NCBI GenBank assembly: GCA_041674345.1
Contig: JBAYVY010000112.1
Span: 1 to 9,963, forward strand
DNA length: 9,963 nt
Direction of reading: 5' to 3'
Source of the DNA: JBAYVY01 sp041674345
GTDB taxonomy: Bacteria; Planctomycetota; Phycisphaerae; Phycisphaerales; Zrk34
Both the position numbers and the translations under genes were made by a program. Shown here one piece after another: positions 6,510-9,963 of this stretch (position 1 is its first letter; the number at the start of each line of letters is the position of its first letter). The notes below the pieces were generated by a model, which had not been told where the DNA came from, did not search any database, and saw only the letters and a program-made list of their open reading frames with translations.

Positions 6510-8900
6510 ATGACCATGCGAAATAACAAGGCGTTGAGTGTATGGATTGGATTGGCGATGATGGTTTTGTGCTGCGCGATGATGACGGCACAGGCCCCCG
6601 TCCCCGGAATCGCCCCCGCCCCCGGAATCGCCCCCGCCCCGGAAGATGCGGCGGGGGACGCGCCCCCGGCTCCGCCGCCGCCCGCGATGGGGGAGGTTGC
6701 GCCGGACGCCATACCGGATGACGCGCCGCCGACGCCGATCACGCCGGAACAACCGGGCACCGAGCCGGCGGCGGTTCCTCCGCCGGCGATACCGGCCGCG
6801 CCCGTGGAGGAGGAGGCGGAGGCGCACATCATGACGAAGAACGATGAGTTGATGATGAACTTCGTGGGCGTGAACATTGACGTGGTGCTCAATGAGTTGT
6901 CGGCGGTGGCGGGTTTTGTGATCGTGAAGGAGGTGAAGACGGAGGGGAAGGTGACGCTGATTAGTCGTCAGCCGGTGAAGGCGAAGGACGCGGTGTTGTT
7001 GTTGAACACGGTGTTGCACAACGCGGGTTACGCGGCGATTCAGCAGGGGCGGATACTGAAGATCACCAGCACGAGCAGCGCCAAGCGGATGAGCATTCCG
7101 GTGCGTGTGGGCAACGACCCGGAGAAGGTGGAGCAGAGCGACGAGTTGATTACGCAGGTGATCCCGCTGCGATACGCGGATGCGACGCAGTTGAAGACGG
7201 ACCTTCAGCCGCTGATGAATTCGGAGGCGGATTTCACGGCGAACGCATCGAGCAACGCGCTGGTGATTACGGACACGTCGGCGAACATCCGCCGGATCGT
7301 GCAGGTGGTGGCGGCGCTGGACACGTCGGTGGCGGACTCGGTGGATGTGAAGGTGTTTCAATTGAAGTTCGCCAACGCGGCGAACGCGGCGAAGCTGATT
7401 AACGACGTGTTCGGCAACGTGGACGCGGCGGGGGGAGCGCAGCAGCAGAACCCGTTTTTCCGGCGGTTTCCGGGCGGGTTTCCGGGCGCGGGTGGGTCCA
7501 ATCAGCAGGCACAGCAGGGCGCGCGAACCAGCCGGACCACGAGGGTGACGGCTTCGTCGGATGACCGCACGAATTCGATCGTGGTGTCGGGCAAGGCGGA
7601 CACGCTGGTGCTGGTGGCGCAGGTGGTGAAGGAACTGGACGCGAACCCGGCGGCGGAGGAGCAGGTGTATGTGTTTCATCTGCGGAACGCGCAGGCGCTG
7701 AATGTGGAGTCGGTATTGAACGGCGTGTTTCTGGGCGCGTCGATGGGCACGCGCACGGGGCAGACGACGTTGTCGAGCAACACCAGCACCAGTTCGGTGC
7801 TGACCGGGGGCAGTTCGCGGTCGAGTACGTCGGCCAGTCGCACGGCGCAGACGACCGGCGGGGGGACGAGCGGGCCTCGGCTGTCGTCGCAGGCGCAGCA
7901 GACGGCGACATCACTGGCGGGACTGGTGACGATCATCGCGGATGTGGACACCAATTCGATTCTGGTGCGCGCTTCGCCGGTGAATTACGACCGGATCAAG
8001 CCGGTGCTGGAGGAGATGGACCGCCCGGCGACGCAGGTGCTCATCAAGGTGTTGATCGCGGAGGTGACGCATGACGATTCGCTGGATTTGGGCGCGGAGT
8101 TTTCGATACTGAATCTTCGCAGCAGCGGGCAGGGCCAGTCGGGTTCGACCGGTTTCAACATCGGGCCGGCGCTTGCGGCGAGTACGACCACGCCCGGCAT
8201 GGTGGTGCAATTACTGGAATCGAATTTCACGGCGACCATCCGCGCGCTGGAAACCGCGGGCAAACTGGACGTGCTGTCTCGCCCGTATATCCTGGCGTCG
8301 GATAATCAACTGGCGAACATCACCGTCGGCCAGGAGTTTCCTTTCATCACCAACAGCACTATTTCCGACAGCGGACAGGTGAACAACACCGTCGAATACA
8401 GCGACATCGGCATCATTCTCGACGTGGTGCCCCACATCAATCCCGACGGTCAGGTGATCCTCGACGTGGCGCCGGAAATCTCCTCGATCTCCAGCGAGTC
8501 GGTGACCATTTCCGAAAACGTCAACGCTGCGATCATCGTCAAGCGATCCGCCCAATCGCGCGTGGCTGTGCAGTCGGGCCAGACCATCGTGATCGGCGGA
8601 TTGATGGAGGACAAGCTCACCAGCACCGTGGACAAAGTGCCGCTGCTGGGCGATATTCCGTTGCTGGGCGAGTTATTCAAACGCACGCAGAAAACGAAGA
8701 CGAAGACCGAACTGCTGATTTTTCTGACGCCGCATGTTGTGGTTCGGCCTCAGCAGTTGACGGGCATGGCTAAGGAAGAAGTGTCGGGCACCAAACTTTT
8801 GCCTGACGCGGTCAGTCCGGGTACATATGATGCACACCGTGAAGGATTGCAGCGAGGCGAAGTGTCTGAACGGCCCGACACCGCACCGGCGGCCCCGTGA
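6510..8900 (+). CDS. gspD: Type II secretion outer-membrane secretin GspD
   Basis: This 796-residue secretin forms the multimeric outer-membrane channel of the T2SS. It has a signal peptide (about 1-28, ending MMTAQA) and then an unusual Pro/Ala/Glu-rich linker (about 30-106). An N0 domain spans about 112-187, N1 about 215-272, N2 about 279-380 with a Gln/Gly-rich insert, and N3 about 385-507 with a Ser/Thr/Gly-rich insert at 410-466. The secretin core runs about 508-743. The core carries LDVLSRPYILASDNQLANI, VQSGQTIVIGGLM, VPLLGDIPLLGELF (710-723) and TELLIFLTPHVV, the strongest family signatures. About 50 residues of low conservation follow. GGAGAG at 6500-6505 supports ATG 6510; ATG 6516 is also possible. 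No pilotin-binding S-domain is obvious. Wobble use shifts from G-rich to C-rich around 8250-8560. Confidence 0.95.
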   Translation: MTMRNNKALSVWIGLAMMVLCCAMMTAQAPVPGIAPAPGIAPAPEDAAGDAPPAPPPPAMGEVAPDAIPDDAPPTPITPEQPGTEPAAVPPPAIPAAPVEEEAEAHIMTKNDELMMNFVGVNIDVVLNELSAVAGFVIVKEVKTEGKVTLISRQPVKAKDAVLLLNTVLHNAGYAAIQQGRILKITSTSSAKRMSIPVRVGNDPEKVEQSDELITQVIPLRYADATQLKTDLQPLMNSEADFTANASSNALVITDTSANIRRIVQVVAALDTSVADSVDVKVFQLKFANAANAAKLINDVFGNVDAAGGAQQQNPFFRRFPGGFPGAGGSNQQAQQGARTSRTTRVTASSDDRTNSIVVSGKADTLVLVAQVVKELDANPAAEEQVYVFHLRNAQALNVESVLNGVFLGASMGTRTGQTTLSSNTSTSSVLTGGSSRSSTSASRTAQTTGGGTSGPRLSSQAQQTATSLAGLVTIIADVDTNSILVRASPVNYDRIKPVLEEMDRPATQVLIKVLIAEVTHDDSLDLGAEFSILNLRSSGQGQSGSTGFNIGPALAASTTTPGMVVQLLESNFTATIRALETAGKLDVLSRPYILASDNQLANITVGQEFPFITNSTISDSGQVNNTVEYSDIGIILDVVPHINPDGQVILDVAPEISSISSESVTISENVNAAIIVKRSAQSRVAVQSGQTIVIGGLMEDKLTSTVDKVPLLGDIPLLGELFKRTQKTKTKTELLIFLTPHVVVRPQQLTGMAKEEVSGTKLLPDAVSPGTYDAHREGLQRGEVSERPDTAPAAP
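6602..6637 (+). repeat. 18-bp tandem repeat in the gspD N-terminal linker
   Basis: The unit CCCCGGAATCGCCCCCGC occurs at 6602-6619 and 6620-6637, followed by a partial third copy. In frame it encodes PGIAPA repeats directly after the signal peptide of the secretin. Confidence 0.9.
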
Positions 8901-8921
8901 TGAGTTTGAAGGATTCGCATA

Positions 8922-9431
8922 ATGATGGACACCGCTCAACGACAAGTTTGGCGCATGCGATGGATTGCGGTTTTGTGTGCGGCGATGATGTTGGTTGCGT
9001 GTGAATCGGCGCCCAAGGGTCGCAGCGCAGCGGTGCAGGCCGCAGGTCAGTCGAACGCCGAGCCGCGGCAGTTGAGCAACACCGATCCATGCGCGATGCG
9101 GTTGCATGATTTGTGCGGGAGTTTGCTGGAGTATTACGCGGACCACGGGCGATTGCCGGGGACGTTGGGGGAGTTGGAGCCGACGGCGGAGTTGAATCCG
9201 GTGTTGATGCTGACGTGCCCGGTGTCGGACAAGCCGTATATTTATGACCCGGCGGGGATGGACGCGGGGGACGGAACGGGACGGATCATCGTGTACGACG
9301 CGGAGGCGAGCCATTTGGGGATGCGATGGGCGATCAAGATAGGGGAATTGCGTGGGGGCAAGCCGCTGGTGGCGCGTGTGGTGGGGTTGCCGGAGGGTTT
9401 TTTTCGGGAGCGGGGGGTGGTGGGGAAATGA
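8922..9431 (+). CDS. Lipoprotein with a pseudopilin-head-like domain, operon end
   Basis: This 169-residue protein has a hydrophobic signal (WIAVLCAAMMLVAC) with a lipobox LVAC, placing the lipidated Cys at residue 27. A low-complexity spacer follows, then LHDLCGSLLEYYADHGRLPGTLGEL and, after a gap, CPVSDKPYIYDPAGM. This recalls the GspG head in the same operon (helix, then DTGRLPTSDEGLNAL, then WGNAYLY) but without the FTLIE helix. A short hydrophobic or beta-strand-rich C-terminus completes it. Function is unknown; being last in the T2SS operon suggests a secretion-linked role at a membrane surface. GAAGGA at 8908-8913 supports ATG 8922. An internal ATG at 8955 would still give a lipoprotein signal. 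The stop codon lies inside a repeat (9428-9483), so the C-terminus may have been changed by it. Confidence 0.75.
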   Translation: MMDTAQRQVWRMRWIAVLCAAMMLVACESAPKGRSAAVQAAGQSNAEPRQLSNTDPCAMRLHDLCGSLLEYYADHGRLPGTLGELEPTAELNPVLMLTCPVSDKPYIYDPAGMDAGDGTGRIIVYDAEASHLGMRWAIKIGELRGGKPLVARVVGLPEGFFRERGVVGK

Positions 9432-9483
9432 CGAATGACGAAACTCGAATGACGAATCAAACTCGAAATCCGAAGCTCGAAAC
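9428..9483. repeat. GACGAAT / CTCGAA short-period repeat overlapping the lipoprotein stop
   Basis: ATGACGA-type units occur at 9428, 9435 and 9449, and CTCGAA at 9444-9449, 9462-9467 and 9476-9481, with intervals that are not all equal. The TGA of the lipoprotein gene (9429-9431) is within the first unit. Similar strings are familiar from intergenic DNA of environmental bacterial genomes, but this was not checked here. No hairpin partner is seen within the window. Confidence 0.8.
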
Positions 9484-9537
9484 CAGCACCCGTCTCCCCG
9501 CCGCTTGCGTCTTGACGAATCCAAGAAAAAGAAGTTT

Positions 9538-9567
9538 CACCACGGAGGGCACAGAGGGCCACGGAGG
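9538..9567. repeat. CACGGAGG-type short-period repeat
   Basis: CACGGAGG at 9541-9548, CACAGAGG at 9550-9557 and CACGGAGG at 9560-9567 recur with a 9-10 bp period. It belongs to a different family from the one at 9428-9483. Such stuttering strings are, from general familiarity, common in intergenic DNA of uncultured bacteria; origin and mobility are unknown. Confidence 0.75.
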
Positions 9568-9826
9568 AAGTAAACTGGCTGCTCGCCGTTGCATTGGGCC
9601 TTGCATATTCGTGTAGGCCTCGCTACTATCGTCCTGATTCAGAAACACGGGGCCAATTGATGTCGGGGAAAACGCAGCACGACGACAGCAATACGACGAA
9701 GGGCATGTTGCGCCTTCAAAATGACCCCCCCGTCCCCTTGTACTCACCCAAATCAGAGCCAAAGCCGTAGGCATAGCAAATGGATCCTTCAAAAATTAAC
9801 CCGACACCTGTTCACCAGCTAAAAAA
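9568..9826. other. Repeat-flanked intergenic stretch with falling G+C
   Basis: Apart from the weak open frame at 9573-9770 and a 16-codon frame at 9780-9830, nothing coding is convincing here. The DNA becomes visibly less G+C-rich after about 9770. It contains homopolymer runs (seven C from 9724; seven A at 9821-9827). A short inverted pair GGCCT/AGGCC flanks about 9598-9620, but there is no T-run and no reason to call a terminator. Confidence 0.5.
9573..9770 (+). pseudogene. Possible small exported-protein frame lacking a standard start
   Basis: A frame with no stop from 9516 to the TAG at 9768-9770 contains, from 9573, a signal-like segment NWLLAVALGLAYSC with a weak lipobox-like end. It is followed by about 50 polar residues (for example YYRPDSETRGQLMSGK and NDPPVPLYSPKSEP). 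No ATG or GTG precedes the hydrophobic segment; the nearest candidates are CTG 9579 and TTG 9591, with GGAGGA at 9563-9568 supplied by the adjacent repeat. The repeat may have replaced the original 5' end of a small lipoprotein gene, or the frame may be chance. ATG 9660 gives only a 36-residue remainder. No family is recognised. Confidence 0.3.
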
Positions 9827-9963
9827 ATGAAAGGTGGCAAACTGTATGTCCACTAAGTGGCCGTGCAGGAATAACTGATAAGATTGCGAAGCAAATGGGA
9901 CCGCGTGGTTGGACGGAGCCGCAGATCGCAGAGGCCCTGAAGTCTGGGCAACAGATTCCTGCC
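9827..9963 (+). pseudogene. Frameshifted start of a colicin E5-like toxin domain, cut by the window end
   Basis: In frame from 9823 the DNA encodes SGRAGITDKIAKQMGPRGW and then TEPQIAEALKSGQQIPA, up to the last base of the window. The pattern of a helix, then QM-x-x-RGW[TS] and another helix resembles the start of the colicin E5 C-terminal tRNase domain family, which is common in polymorphic toxins. Recognition is from memory of the family and is tentative. This frame has no start codon before ATG 9895. The neighbouring frame has ATG 9827 and reads MKGGKLYVH then stop. Adding one base within 9850-9851 would join it smoothly (KLYV, then PLSGRAG). An A7 run at 9821-9827 is another possible slip or error site. 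Catalytic residues, if any, lie beyond the window. Confidence 0.35.

Noticed and set aside
6357..7679. 440-codon Arg/His-rich minus-strand frame opposite gspD
   Set aside because: Composition (runs of R, H, L) is typical of the antisense of a G-ending, G+C-rich gene; the + strand encodes unmistakable secretin N-domains.
8900..8980. Short frame from the ATG overlapping the gspD stop
   Set aside because: Only about 26 codons, no family features, and it overlaps the better-supported lipoprotein start with GAAGGA at 8908-8913.
9457..9792. 111-codon minus-strand frame in the tail
   Set aside because: It runs through two repeat families and shows no motif; openness is explained by composition of the repeats.

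Overview
The window is the downstream part of a type II secretion system (T2SS) operon, read entirely on the + strand, followed by a repeat-rich and decayed intergenic tail. High G+C, a GspL-type protein that joins PilM-like and PilN-like parts, a signal-peptide-bearing PilP/GspC-like protein, and stuttering short-period repeats together suggest a planctomycete-like bacterium (Planctomycetota, perhaps Phycisphaerae-like). That placement is inference; no marker gene is present.

Layout: 3' end of gspF (1-186); pseudopilin genes gspG (198-734), gspH (739-1317), gspI (1323-1841), gspJ (1838-2551) and gspK (about 2557-3900); inner-membrane assembly genes gspL (3900-5303) and gspM (5300-5857); a GspC/PilP-like periplasmic protein (5854-6483); the outer-membrane secretin gspD (6510-8900); and a small lipoprotein with a pseudopilin-like head (8922-9431). 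Most junctions are 1-4 base overlaps or gaps of a few bases, so this is one transcription unit with likely translational coupling. Together the products make the pseudopilus (G major; H, I, J, K minor/tip), its platform (F, L, M), and the connector and channel (C-like, D). gspE and the prepilin peptidase are not in the window.

The most unusual feature is a roughly 120-130 bp hairpin-like repeat present three times, each copy fused in frame to the 5' end of a pseudopilin gene (gspG, gspH, gspI) and ending just before the prepilin cleavage site. It forms nearly the whole leader peptide, stretching it to 43-47 residues. It has no stop codon in any forward frame. Its arms are 7-bp tandem repeats that encode the same heptapeptide cycle in all three frames. 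Because the leader is removed by prepilin peptidase, these sites look like protein-safe landing places.

After the lipoprotein gene come two other short-period repeats (9428-9483 and 9538-9567), a signal-peptide-like open frame without a normal start, and, at the right edge in lower-G+C DNA, a frameshifted fragment resembling the start of a colicin E5-type tRNase domain, cut by the window end. No tRNA, rRNA, CRISPR array or convincing terminator was seen.
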